DNA of 64,000 nt from Cohnella terricola (GTDB lineage Bacteria > Bacillota > Bacilli > Paenibacillales > Paenibacillaceae). The stretch spans positions 1 through 64,000 of the forward strand of contig NZ_VNJJ01000009.1 in the NCBI RefSeq assembly GCF_007786475.1, read 5' to 3'. Within the stretch, counting starts at the first letter, position 1. Every line of letters starts with the position of its first letter. The notes below the pieces were generated by a model. The model ran no database searches. It had not been told where the DNA came from and saw only the letters and a program-made list of their open reading frames with translations. This document shows, one piece after another, positions 35,550 to 43,554 of the stretch. A program made the translations under genes and the position numbers.

Positions 35550-36479
35550 TTGTCAAAAGCGCCAACTACGATTCGAACGATAACTTTGATTCTTTATTTT
35601 AAGCTCATTTCGTTTGTCGTGATGATGGGATGGTCGTTAATCAGCTTCAAGGATTATGCCAGTCTGTCAAACGGAGACATTACTTTTTTAATCATCAGAA
35701 TCTTGCTAGTGATCGTATCTATTTTCCTTATGCTTCGATTCGTGAAGAGAAGAAAGATGCTTCCTTCGATACTTGTGAGTCTAGTTATTTTATGGTTTTC
35801 TCCGGATCAAATTCAATTTATGCTGTCGCTCCTCATCGTGTTTTTCTTCTTCTTGAGACAGACCCGGGAATATTTCCGGGAGGGGCCGACGTCAGTGCCG
35901 GCTCAAAATCTGTCTGATGACGGCGACGAAGCCGACAAGGCCGCATTGGACGAACCGGACGAAGCGCCAACCGTACCGCTCGCCAAGCTGAAGAAGGATC
36001 CGGAAGTGTACATACGCGAAGCGACTGCGGACGATGCGGATACGGTCTATTCGCTGATGATGATGGCGTTCGAGGAGTACAGGACGGCGACTCCGCCATC
36101 CAGCGCCCTTGAAGAGACGGAAGAATCGGTGCTGGAAGCTCTTCGAGAAGGAAGCGAATCCGCGGCGATTTTGTACGAGGATGATACGGCAACGGCGATG
36201 GTGCGCTTTAAGTACGAAGGAGAAACCATTTACTTCTTCCGTTTATCCGTCGTTCCGCATAGACGCAGAAGAGGTTATGCGAAACAATTGATCAAATGGA
36301 TCGAGAAGCAGGGAGTCTCCAAAGGACTTACGATCAGCCGCTGCAAAGTGAGACAATCGGTCCAGAACAACCTGATGCTGTATCAGGATATGGGCTATGA
36401 GATCGTGGATCAAGAGCTGGTCGTTCGTCCGGCAGGTACGGTGAAAGCTCTGACTATGGAGAAGAAACTCTGGGAATAG
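35550..36479 (+). CDS. membrane-tethered GNAT family N-acetyltransferase
   Basis: The 309-residue protein has about four hydrophobic helices in residues ~8-105, an acidic linker (~115-145) and a GNAT domain (~150-309). The acetyl-CoA loop is SVVPHRRRRGYAKQLIKWIE near residue 235; YIREATADDADTVYSLM opens the domain. The substrate is unknown. The membrane part is not a family I recognise. TTG start at 35550 with AGGGAGGA upstream. A hairpin between it and the next gene suggests separate transcription. Confidence 0.8.
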   Translation: MSKAPTTIRTITLILYFKLISFVVMMGWSLISFKDYASLSNGDITFLIIRILLVIVSIFLMLRFVKRRKMLPSILVSLVILWFSPDQIQFMLSLLIVFFFFLRQTREYFREGPTSVPAQNLSDDGDEADKAALDEPDEAPTVPLAKLKKDPEVYIREATADDADTVYSLMMMAFEEYRTATPPSSALEETEESVLEALREGSESAAILYEDDTATAMVRFKYEGETIYFFRLSVVPHRRRRGYAKQLIKWIEKQGVSKGLTISRCKVRQSVQNNLMLYQDMGYEIVDQELVVRPAGTVKALTMEKKLWE

Positions 36480-36498
36480 TTGACTTTGATAATCAGGG

Positions 36499-36530
36499 AG
36501 GGATGGCCGTATAGCCATCCCTTTCTCGCT
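36499..36530 (+). terminator. hairpin between the GNAT and TetM-like genes
   Basis: A perfect 9-bp stem (AGGGATGGC / GCCATCCCT) with a CGTATA loop is followed by the weak T-rich CTTTCTCGCTT. It lies 20 bp after the GNAT stop and ends ~24 bp before the TetM-like start, so it may terminate the first gene or act as an attenuator for the second. Confidence 0.65.
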
Positions 36531-36545
36531 TGCGGGGGAAGGAAT

Positions 36546-38546
36546 ATGAACGAACCGGGGAAAAAGCTGAGGAACGTCGGAATCTTCGCGCATGTCGATG
36601 CGGGCAAGACGACGACTACGGAGCAAATGTTATATCGAAGCGGAAAGATTCGGTCGCTAGGCAGCGTGGACGACGGCACGGCCCAGACGGACTGGCTCGA
36701 GGTCGAACGGGCGAGAGGAATCTCGGTTCGGTCGGCGGTAACGAGATTCGTATGGAACGATATTCAAGTTAATCTCGTCGATACGCCGGGACACGTCGAT
36801 TTTCTGTCCGAGGTGGAAAGATCGCTTCGGGTCATGGACGGAGCCGTGCTTATTCTGTCCGCAGTCGAGGGCGTTCAGGCGCAATCGGAAGTGATTTGGC
36901 AGGCGTTAAGAGATCTCGGCATTCCGACATTGATCTACGTGAACAAAATGGATCGGATTGGAGCGGAGCCGGACCGGGTGTTGGAGGAAATCCGCAGATT
37001 GCTGTCCCCGGACGCGATTCCCGTGCAGGCATTCGGGGGAGTCGAAGGAGAATTCGCGGAACCGGATCCGTTATTATCCTATGTTGGGAGCATGGCTATC
37101 TCCGGGGAGCATGCGGCGGAGAGAAAACGGTTGGTCGAAAAAGTCGCCGAACAGGACGACGCGCTGCTTGAACGCTACTTCGAGCAAGGGGATTTGGCGG
37201 ACACCGAGCTATGGCCGGTACTGCGTTCGGAAATCCGTGAATCCGGGATTTTTCCGGTTTTGTACGGAGCATCGAATCGCGGAATAGGCATCGATTCACT
37301 GTTGGATGCGATCGTTCACCTATTGCCTGCTCCGGAAGGAGAGACTGACGCGCCGTTGTCCGGGGTCGTCTTTAAGTTGGACAAAGACCCGGTGATGGGC
37401 AGAATCGCGTACGTTCGGTTGTACGGCGGCGTCCTTCGGAATCGGGACACCGTGCTTCATCGCGCGCTCGGAATCGAAGAGAAGGTGACGCAGATTCGCA
37501 AAATGGACGGGCAGCGCAGCGAAGACGTCGGAATTCTGAACGCGGGGGATATCGCTGTCGTATGCGGGTTAAGCCGCGCAAGAATCGGAGATATTATCGG
37601 CTCCGAAGAGGGAGTGCCTGGCGAGAAGAGGCTAGCCGAACCGCTGCTTGCCGTTCAGTCGCATTGGGCGAACGAGGCGGAGTATCCCGCCGTTGTCGCT
37701 GCGTTCCAGGAGCTTGCGGACGAGGATCCTCATTTGGACGTGCAGTGGCTGCCAGAAGACCGAGAGCTTCATCTTCGGGTGATGGGACCGATTCAAGTTG
37801 AGGTGCTGATGGAGATGATGAAGAGTCGATACGGCCTGTCCGTCACCTTCGGAGCGCCGTCGGTGATCTACAAGGAAACGCCCGCGAAGCAAGGCGAAGG
37901 TTTCGTCGCTTATACGATGCCGAAGCCTTGTTGGGCGATTTTGCGATTTGTCATCGAGCCTGGCGAGCGGGGCAGCGGGCTCTCGTACCGCTCAATCGTG
38001 CGTACGGAGCGGCTGCTGGAGAGTTATCAGAACGAAGTTGCCCGTCGCGTGCCCGAGGCGCTCGAGCAAGGGTTGAAAGGCTGGCCGGTCACCGATCTGA
38101 AGGTGACGCTGATCGAGGGCGAGCACCACGTCTGGCATACCCATCCGCTCGACTTCGTCGTCGCGACGCCGATGGGCATCATGGACGGACTGGCGAATAC
38201 GGACACGAAGCTATTGGAGCCGATGCTTCACTTCCGACTGTCGACCCCCGAGGAATACGGCGGCAAGCTGATGAGCGAGCTCTCCGTCATGCGCGGGGAG
38301 TTTGATACACCCGTCGTCCGGCAGGGCCGCATGGAGATCGAAGGCAGGCTGCCGGTGGCGACCTCGCTCGATTTTCCGGCGCGGCTTGGCTCGATGACCA
38401 AGGGTCGGGGAACGCTCACGACGTTCTTCGACGGCTACCAGGAATGTCCGCCGGACGTTCAAGCGGAACGTACCCGGCGCGGCGTCAACCCGCTAGACAC
38501 GTCCAAGTACATTCTAGCGACTCGTAATGCGTTGTCTCAGGGTTAA
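36546..38546 (+). CDS. TetM-like ribosomal protection GTPase
   Basis: The 666-residue translational GTPase resembles EF-G-like ribosomal protection proteins. G1 is AHVDAGKTTTTEQ near residue 17, G3 DTPGHVDFLSEVERSLRVMD near 80, and G4 NKMDRIGAEPD near 135. Domains III-V follow (EFG-IV-like ~430-550, C-terminal ~560-640). The closest pattern known to me is the Tet(M)/Tet(W) group, which removes tetracycline from the ribosome; resistance is not proven by sequence. ATG 36546 follows GGGGAAGG; an in-frame TTG at 36480 crosses the hairpin and is less likely. No mobile element adjoins it. Confidence 0.85.
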   Translation: MNEPGKKLRNVGIFAHVDAGKTTTTEQMLYRSGKIRSLGSVDDGTAQTDWLEVERARGISVRSAVTRFVWNDIQVNLVDTPGHVDFLSEVERSLRVMDGAVLILSAVEGVQAQSEVIWQALRDLGIPTLIYVNKMDRIGAEPDRVLEEIRRLLSPDAIPVQAFGGVEGEFAEPDPLLSYVGSMAISGEHAAERKRLVEKVAEQDDALLERYFEQGDLADTELWPVLRSEIRESGIFPVLYGASNRGIGIDSLLDAIVHLLPAPEGETDAPLSGVVFKLDKDPVMGRIAYVRLYGGVLRNRDTVLHRALGIEEKVTQIRKMDGQRSEDVGILNAGDIAVVCGLSRARIGDIIGSEEGVPGEKRLAEPLLAVQSHWANEAEYPAVVAAFQELADEDPHLDVQWLPEDRELHLRVMGPIQVEVLMEMMKSRYGLSVTFGAPSVIYKETPAKQGEGFVAYTMPKPCWAILRFVIEPGERGSGLSYRSIVRTERLLESYQNEVARRVPEALEQGLKGWPVTDLKVTLIEGEHHVWHTHPLDFVVATPMGIMDGLANTDTKLLEPMLHFRLSTPEEYGGKLMSELSVMRGEFDTPVVRQGRMEIEGRLPVATSLDFPARLGSMTKGRGTLTTFFDGYQECPPDVQAERTRRGVNPLDTSKYILATRNALSQG

Positions 38547-38573
38547 AAAAACGGAACCGGCGAATGTCCTTGT

Positions 38574-39467
38574 TTAACGCAACAATCTCGCGGTGACGAC
38601 CGTTTGCCCTAATTCGTTGTTCGCGACGTTGACGGCAATCACCTTTGTCGTGCGATGCCCGTTGCGGTCAGTGATCGCAATCGTGATCCGATCTTTCTTT
38701 AATTCGTCCGGATAGTCTTCCAGTTGCATATGTCCGATGCCCGATCCATTCCCGCCCGCCATCTCTGCTTTTTCTTTCGGCTCTGCATCGGGCGCCGGCT
38801 TCTGCCCCGCGCCGAGAAAATGCGAGAAGTTGTCCGCGGAGGCCCATTTGTGCATGTTCCACGCCGTCCACCGATACCAGATTTTGTCGTAGTCGCGGAA
38901 GTTCTCGTCGAACGTCATCGTCATCTTTTTGTCGTACAGAAGGTTAAAATCGGCTATCGACACCTGGCGCTCCTCGTCGAACTTCTGGTAGACGTCCTGA
39001 TTCCAATATTTTTCCTGTTGCGTCTTCGTCCAATCCACGGCGTACAGATACTCATTCTCCGTCGACATCTCGATCTTGGCGATGTTATCGCCCTCCACGT
39101 AAAATTCCAACCCGGGTCTCGAATCGACGTAACTGACGTACGTGCGCGATTCGCCTGTCGCGTCTCCGTAATCCGCCAACTTGAACACGGCATCGCCTTC
39201 GCCCATCTTGACGTTAATGGCGTAGGCCGAAGTCTCCCCGCTCCCGAACGGGATGCCGGGGAGGACGAACAACGCCAGAGCGATGGCGATTGCCGGAATG
39301 GCGATCCACGAGCGACGGCCCCGCCGCCGGCTCCGCGTCGCTGTCGCATCGCCGTGCGCATGCTCCTTCTCTTGAAGGCCATTCAGCAGGCGCTGTCGCA
39401 TCCGCGACCGTTGCGCCTCGTCCGGCCCCATTCGATCGAATACCTTCGTCAATTTTTCCCTATTCAC
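38574..39467 (-). CDS. anti-sigma-factor-like membrane protein
   Basis: The 297-residue protein has a ~50-residue cytoplasmic, Arg-rich N-terminus, one transmembrane helix (~residues 53-72) and a large extracellular domain I do not recognise (~80-297). It starts at GTG 39467, overlapping the end of the ECF sigma gene by 8 bp. That coupling and the topology are typical of anti-sigma factors, although no zinc-binding anti-sigma motif is visible. It would hold the sigma factor until an envelope signal arrives. Confidence 0.75.
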   Translation of the reverse strand: MNREKLTKVFDRMGPDEAQRSRMRQRLLNGLQEKEHAHGDATATRSRRRGRRSWIAIPAIAIALALFVLPGIPFGSGETSAYAINVKMGEGDAVFKLADYGDATGESRTYVSYVDSRPGLEFYVEGDNIAKIEMSTENEYLYAVDWTKTQQEKYWNQDVYQKFDEERQVSIADFNLLYDKKMTMTFDENFRDYDKIWYRWTAWNMHKWASADNFSHFLGAGQKPAPDAEPKEKAEMAGGNGSGIGHMQLEDYPDELKKDRITIAITDRNGHRTTKVIAVNVANNELGQTVVTARLLR

Positions 39468-39999
39468 GCGGATCCTCTCCCATTTCCAATTTCAGTCGGT
39501 TTCTGGCGGTGCGCATTTGCGTTTTGACCGTATTCGGGTTCAGCTTCAGCATCTCCGCGATCTCGTTCACCTTGTAGCCTTCGTAATAATGCAGATACAG
39601 CACCAGTCGGTTCGTCGGCGGCAGCTTGCGGAGGTAGTCCTCCAAATCCCGATCGCGGACGGCGTCCGTCGACGCAAGCTTCAACGTACCGGCGTCGAGA
39701 TCGACGACTTTTTTTTTCCACCATTTACGGTGCAGGTCGCGGCAATGATTTTGCGCGGCGGTAATGAGCCATGCCTTCTCGTGTTCGGAATCGTTGAATA
39801 GCTTGTCGCTTTCAAGCAACTTGACGAAGACGGAATGCGTCGCGTCCTCCGCGTCCTGTCTGTTGCCCATCAGCGAGTAGCACACCCGGTACACCGTGTC
39901 GACGTGACGATCGTACGCATCGGGCAGCGCGAACCTCGGATTTTCGGCGTATGGATCGTCGATCATTTCCTTGCTCGCACGTAACAAGGATTTTTCCAT
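39460..39999 (-). CDS. ECF-type sigma-70 family RNA polymerase sigma factor
   Basis: The 179-residue sigma factor has region 2 at ~25-95 (YRVCYSLMGNRQDAEDATHS) and region 4 at ~115-175 (LPPTNRLVLYLHYYEGYKVN, EIAEMLKLNPNTVKTQMRTA). It would direct polymerase to a small regulon and is coupled to the anti-sigma-like gene by an 8-bp overlap. GGGAGGGAAG precedes the ATG. Confidence 0.92.
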   Translation of the reverse strand: MEKSLLRASKEMIDDPYAENPRFALPDAYDRHVDTVYRVCYSLMGNRQDAEDATHSVFVKLLESDKLFNDSEHEKAWLITAAQNHCRDLHRKWWKKKVVDLDAGTLKLASTDAVRDRDLEDYLRKLPPTNRLVLYLHYYEGYKVNEIAEMLKLNPNTVKTQMRTARNRLKLEMGEDPRE

Positions 40000-40077
40000 C
40001 GGCTTCCCTCCCTTCCAAACGTAACACGTTCGAGCGGTTCAAATGGTTTGCGCCACCGCAAACTGCCAGAACCTAAA

Positions 40078-40126
40078 GAAGATCGCCAATATCCTAGCCA
40101 AGAAGGCGGGATAAGGGGCGATCTTC
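40078..40126 (-). terminator. long hairpin between HAD and sigma-factor genes
   Basis: GAAGATCGCC pairs with GGCGATCTTC, and an inner TATCCtaGCC/GGCgGGATA extends the stem. It lies 41 bp downstream of the minus-strand HAD gene; the minus strand continues TTTAGG, a weak T-tract. Most likely it terminates the HAD transcript before the sigma-factor promoter. Confidence 0.65.
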
Positions 40127-40166
40127 TTCAGTTCATAGCAGAATTGTTTCCGTTTCTATTTCTCGC

Positions 40167-40970
40167 TTAAACGTTCAAGACGAATTTCTCGATCACGTGC
40201 TTGACGCCGTCGTCGTTGTTGTTCAGCGTAATGTAGTCGGCGATTTCCTTCAGCGCCGGTACGGCGTTGTCCATCGCGACGCCCAAACCGGCCGCTTCGA
40301 CCATCTCGTGGTCGTTCATCGCATCACCCATGGCGATCGTCTCTTCCATCGGAATGCCATAGTGGGCCGCGAGGAAACGAAGCGCATGGCCTTTCGTCCC
40401 TTCGAGATGCAGGAACTCGAGGTAGTTCGGTTTCGATTTGGTCAGATGAACGCGGGAGCCGAACCGCTCCTTCAATGCGGGCAACATTACGTCCAGCTTG
40501 GCGGGTTCGTCAATGATGATCATTTTCGTCTGTTTAGGGTGCTCGATGATACGGCGGAAATCCGGTTCGATTGTATAAGGAATTTTCGATTGCGCGGCAT
40601 AGCCTTTGATTTTCTCGTTATCTTCAGCGACATACAGCTTGTCGTCGATGTAGCTTTGCAGATGCAAGTCATTAGCTTGGCAATATTCGTATAGCTCGCC
40701 GGCGACGTCTACGGGAATGGAGCGCTCGTAGAGTACCTCTTCGTCGAGCAGGTTTTTGATTAACGAGCCTTGGTAGGTGATGATCGGAACGTTAAGTCCG
40801 ACTTGGCGGGCGATTTTCTGTGCGGAATCGAACATTCTTCCCGTGGCGATCGTAATATGAACGCCGCGGGCGATCGCTTCGTTCAACGCTTGGCGGGTCG
40901 CCTCCGTCACCGTCAATTCGTCTGTGAGCAAAGTGTCGTCCAGGTCCATGGCAATCAAGCGGTATGGCAT
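40167..40970 (-). CDS. Cof-type HAD-IIB family phosphatase
   Basis: The 267-residue protein has the HAD motifs DLDDTLL (nucleophile Asp, residue ~9), a Thr motif ITIATGR near 40, the cap domain (~85-195), and AMGDAMNDHEMVEAAG (motif IV metal Asp) near 215. Cof-type enzymes dephosphorylate sugar phosphates, nucleotides or cofactors such as FMN; the substrate cannot be read from sequence. AAGGGAGAG precedes the ATG. Confidence 0.92.
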   Translation of the reverse strand: MPYRLIAMDLDDTLLTDELTVTEATRQALNEAIARGVHITIATGRMFDSAQKIARQVGLNVPIITYQGSLIKNLLDEEVLYERSIPVDVAGELYEYCQANDLHLQSYIDDKLYVAEDNEKIKGYAAQSKIPYTIEPDFRRIIEHPKQTKMIIIDEPAKLDVMLPALKERFGSRVHLTKSKPNYLEFLHLEGTKGHALRFLAAHYGIPMEETIAMGDAMNDHEMVEAAGLGVAMDNAVPALKEIADYITLNNNDDGVKHVIEKFVLNV

Positions 40971-41089
40971 CTGTCTCTCCCTTTCTGTCTCTTATATCGT
41001 CCCATTGTACCCCAAATAATCATGATCGAAAAGAGAGACAGGCGTGCTATAATGGTAGCAATAATCCGTGATAAAAGGAGGAACTGGAT

Positions 41090-42085
41090 ATGAAGCGTTT
41101 GCGTTGGGGAATACTCGGCTGCGCTGCGATCGCGGATCGCGCCGTTATTCCTGCCATTCAGGCGTCGGAGACGGGCGAGCTCGTCGGCATCGCCAGCAGG
41201 AACGTGGAGAAGGCCAGAACAAAAGCCGAGGAGTTCGGCATTCCGAAATATTACGGCAGTTATGAGGCGCTGTTGGCCGATAAGGATATCGACGCGGTGT
41301 ACATCCCGCTCCCGAACCATCTGCACAAGGAGTGGACGATCGCGGCGGCCAAGGCCAGCAAGCACATCCTGTGCGAGAAGCCGCTCGCGCTGAACGCCGC
41401 GGAAGCGCAAGAGATGGTTGACTTCTGCAAGGAAGCCGGCGTGCATCTGGCCGAAGCTTTCATGTATAGACACCATCCCCGCATCGCGCGAGTGAAGGAA
41501 ATACTTGCCGGCGGCGAGATCGGCGAACTAAGGGCGATCCGGGGTGTGTTCACGTATAACGGCGCGGCGAACCGAACCGATATCCGCCAAGTAAAGGCGT
41601 GGGGCGGGGGCGGGTTGTACGACGTCGGCGTCTATCCGCTTAGCGCGGCGCGCTGGATCGTCGGCGCCGAGCCGGAAGCGGCGACGGTGCACGCGCTGTT
41701 CTCTCCGGAGCACGACGACGTGGACATGATGGCCTCGGGCATGGTCGAGTTCAAGGGCGGCGTGGCCCTGACGTTCGATTGCGGCATGTGGGCGACGTTC
41801 CGCAACGAGCTTGAGATCGTCGGGACAGACGGGACGATCGTGCTGAAGCCGTCGTTTCTTCCGAACAAAGAGACCGATACGATCGAAATCTATGCCGGGG
41901 GCAAAACCCGGATCGAAGGTCCTTACGGAGTAGACGCCTACGTGGCGCAATCCGACCAGTTCGCGCGCGTCGTATGGGGCGAAGAAGCACCATTATATTC
42001 TGCGCAAGACGCGGTCGAGAACATGAAGCTGATCGACGCTTGTCTGGAATCGGCTCGCAAGCGTGAGCGGGTAATTATGAATTAA
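41090..42085 (+). CDS. Gfo/Idh/MocA family NAD(P)-dependent oxidoreductase
   Basis: The 331-residue protein has a Rossmann N-domain (WGILGCAAIADRAVIPAI; nucleotide-binding region ending YIPLPNHLHKEW) with ICEKPLALN-type motif LCEKPLALN near residue 95. The C-terminal substrate domain contains EAFMYRHHPR, GGGLYDVGVYPL and FDCGMW. Members oxidise or reduce sugars, inositols or related polyols. AAAGGAGG precedes the ATG. It is transcribed alone, ending at a terminator. Confidence 0.92.
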   Translation: MKRLRWGILGCAAIADRAVIPAIQASETGELVGIASRNVEKARTKAEEFGIPKYYGSYEALLADKDIDAVYIPLPNHLHKEWTIAAAKASKHILCEKPLALNAAEAQEMVDFCKEAGVHLAEAFMYRHHPRIARVKEILAGGEIGELRAIRGVFTYNGAANRTDIRQVKAWGGGGLYDVGVYPLSAARWIVGAEPEAATVHALFSPEHDDVDMMASGMVEFKGGVALTFDCGMWATFRNELEIVGTDGTIVLKPSFLPNKETDTIEIYAGGKTRIEGPYGVDAYVAQSDQFARVVWGEEAPLYSAQDAVENMKLIDACLESARKRERVIMN

Positions 42086-42091
42086 ATTGCG

Positions 42092-42127
42092 AAGAGAGAG
42101 CATCGAATTTGGATGCTCTCTCTTTTT
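42092..42127 (+). terminator. intrinsic terminator after Gfo/Idh/MocA gene
   Basis: AGAGAGAGCATC pairs with GATGCTCTCTCT and is followed by TTTTT. It separates this gene from the convergent lacI-family gene. Confidence 0.88.
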
Positions 42128-42144
42128 TATGCCGTTAAGCTGTT

Positions 42145-43155
42145 TTATAAGTTTTTGACGGAGTCCCGTTCGATAATCTTGCTCTGCAAATAGATATTTT
42201 TCGGCGGCGTATCCGGATGCTTGATGCACAATAACATTCGGGCGACGGCTTCGATCGCGAAATCCTCTTTGCCAATATTCACGGAGGTTAACGCGGGCAC
42301 GACCGTCCGGCTTAAATCCGTGTTGTCGAAGCTGATCAAAGAGACTTGGTCGGGGACCGAAATTCCTTCCGCCTGCAGTTTAAGCAACAGCTTGTAGGCC
42401 GCCATGTCGCAATGGCATACGAACGCGGTCGGAAGCTTCCCGGGCAGTTCGAAATCGACCGAATACGAGCCGTTGTCGTCGTTGTTGACGAGCAGCCATT
42501 CCCGATTCGGCTCTAATCCGTAAGTGTTAAGGGCTTTCAGATACCCGCAGTACCGATCCATGACGCTTGTCGTGTAGCGCGGATTACCGACGAAGCCGAT
42601 CTCCCGGTGGCCTCTGTCCACCAAATATTTGGTCACGGCGTAGCCGGATTGAAAGTTGTCAGGAATAATGCAGTCCAGCGCGATATCCGATTTATAGAAG
42701 TCGATGGCGACGACCGGGAACGGATAGCCGGCAAGCATTTCGACATAGGCGTCGCTCACTTCGCCAGCGATGAACAAGCCGTTAAGCTCTGACAAGTCCT
42801 GAGCGAGCGAGAGAGGTAGGCTTCCGTTCTGCTCTTGTTCCGGATCAAGCAAATAAATAGACAGACTAATGTCTCTTTGCGTGCATTCCTGGTTCATATA
42901 ATAGTAAATCTTCGTGTAAAAGTTATCCGTATCGAGGAAAAAGCGTTTAGGAACGATTATCCCTAGTTTGGAGACGGATTTGGACAATTTGGCCGCATTT
43001 TTATGTATGTATCCAAGCTCGCCTGCGGCTTGGACGATTTTTTTCCGCAGCTCCTCGCTTACGCCGGGTTGATTATTCAGCGCTTTAGAGACGCTTACTT
43101 TCGTAATGCCCAACAAGCTTGCAATGGTATCTAACGTTACTTTCCCCGATTGCAT
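42145..43155 (-). CDS. LacI family transcriptional regulator
   Basis: The 336-residue repressor has an N-terminal helix-turn-helix (~5-55; TLDTIASLLGITKVSVSKAL, hinge-like segment following) and a periplasmic-binding-like effector domain (~60-330; VVAIDFYKSDIALDCIIPDN, DRGHREIGFVGNP). It is divergent from the GH130 operon across a 399-bp gap holding three copies of an AAAGTAACTTTACAA-type site, so it very likely controls that operon in response to a mannoside or other glycan product. AGGAG precedes the ATG. Confidence 0.92.
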   Translation of the reverse strand: MQSGKVTLDTIASLLGITKVSVSKALNNQPGVSEELRKKIVQAAGELGYIHKNAAKLSKSVSKLGIIVPKRFFLDTDNFYTKIYYYMNQECTQRDISLSIYLLDPEQEQNGSLPLSLAQDLSELNGLFIAGEVSDAYVEMLAGYPFPVVAIDFYKSDIALDCIIPDNFQSGYAVTKYLVDRGHREIGFVGNPRYTTSVMDRYCGYLKALNTYGLEPNREWLLVNNDDNGSYSVDFELPGKLPTAFVCHCDMAAYKLLLKLQAEGISVPDQVSLISFDNTDLSRTVVPALTSVNIGKEDFAIEAVARMLLCIKHPDTPPKNIYLQSKIIERDSVKNL

Positions 43156-43206
43156 GTCAGCAGTCTCCTAAGAATAATAATAATCTCTCTTCATAGAATA
43201 CTAACT

Positions 43207-43221
43207 AAAGTAACTTTACAA
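43207..43221. promoter_or_regulatory. putative LacI-family operator 1
   Basis: AAAGTAACTTTACAA contains the perfect palindrome AAAGT-A-ACTTT and lies ~50 bp upstream of the repressor's own start. It is identical to the copy at 43246, 39 bp away. Confidence 0.55.
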
Positions 43222-43245
43222 GTCAATTCTATAAAGAATAAACAA

Positions 43246-43260
43246 AAAGTAACTTTACAA
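43246..43260. promoter_or_regulatory. putative LacI-family operator 2
   Basis: This is a second exact copy of AAAGTAACTTTACAA in the divergent gap. Two identical 15-mers 39 bp apart in a short gap beside a lacI-family gene suggest repressor binding or looping with the third site. Confidence 0.55.
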
Positions 43261-43404
43261 ATCGAGAAAACGAAAATGTACCCGAAATAGTGAAAGGAAC
43301 AAAGTGAAATCAAGGGTTGGGCGTTACCTTCCCGATACTTTTCGAAGTTAATATTTAAGAATATGAAGTGATTTTTTACGAATTCTAAACGATTTGGTCA
43401 TCTA

Positions 43405-43419
43405 AAAATTACTTTACAA
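43405..43419. promoter_or_regulatory. putative LacI-family operator 3
   Basis: AAAATTACTTTACAA shares the half-site ACTTTACAA with operators 1 and 2. It ends 6 bp before the -35 element of the GH130 operon promoter. Confidence 0.5.
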
Positions 43420-43425
43420 ATTTAA

Positions 43426-43455
43426 TTGACAAATTAATTTAACTTAAATTACAAT
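43426..43455 (+). promoter_or_regulatory. promoter of the GH130/ABC operon
   Basis: A perfect TTGACA and TACAAT are separated by 18 bp, about 100 bp before the GH130 start. Nothing else in the 43156-43554 gap looks like a gene; the rest is A/T-rich. Confidence 0.72.
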
Positions 43456-43554
43456 GCCTACATGAGGTAAAATAAGGTAAAATAATTAATGTCATTAACT
43501 CTGGGAATCCTAACTTAGCTAAATTTCGGAATAAGCAGGAATGGGGAGAACGAA

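Noticed and set aside
36480-36545. In-frame N-terminal extension of the TetM-like GTPase from TTG 36480
   Set aside because: It would begin at the preceding stop codon and run through the hairpin. ATG 36546 has the ribosome site and aligns with the family start.
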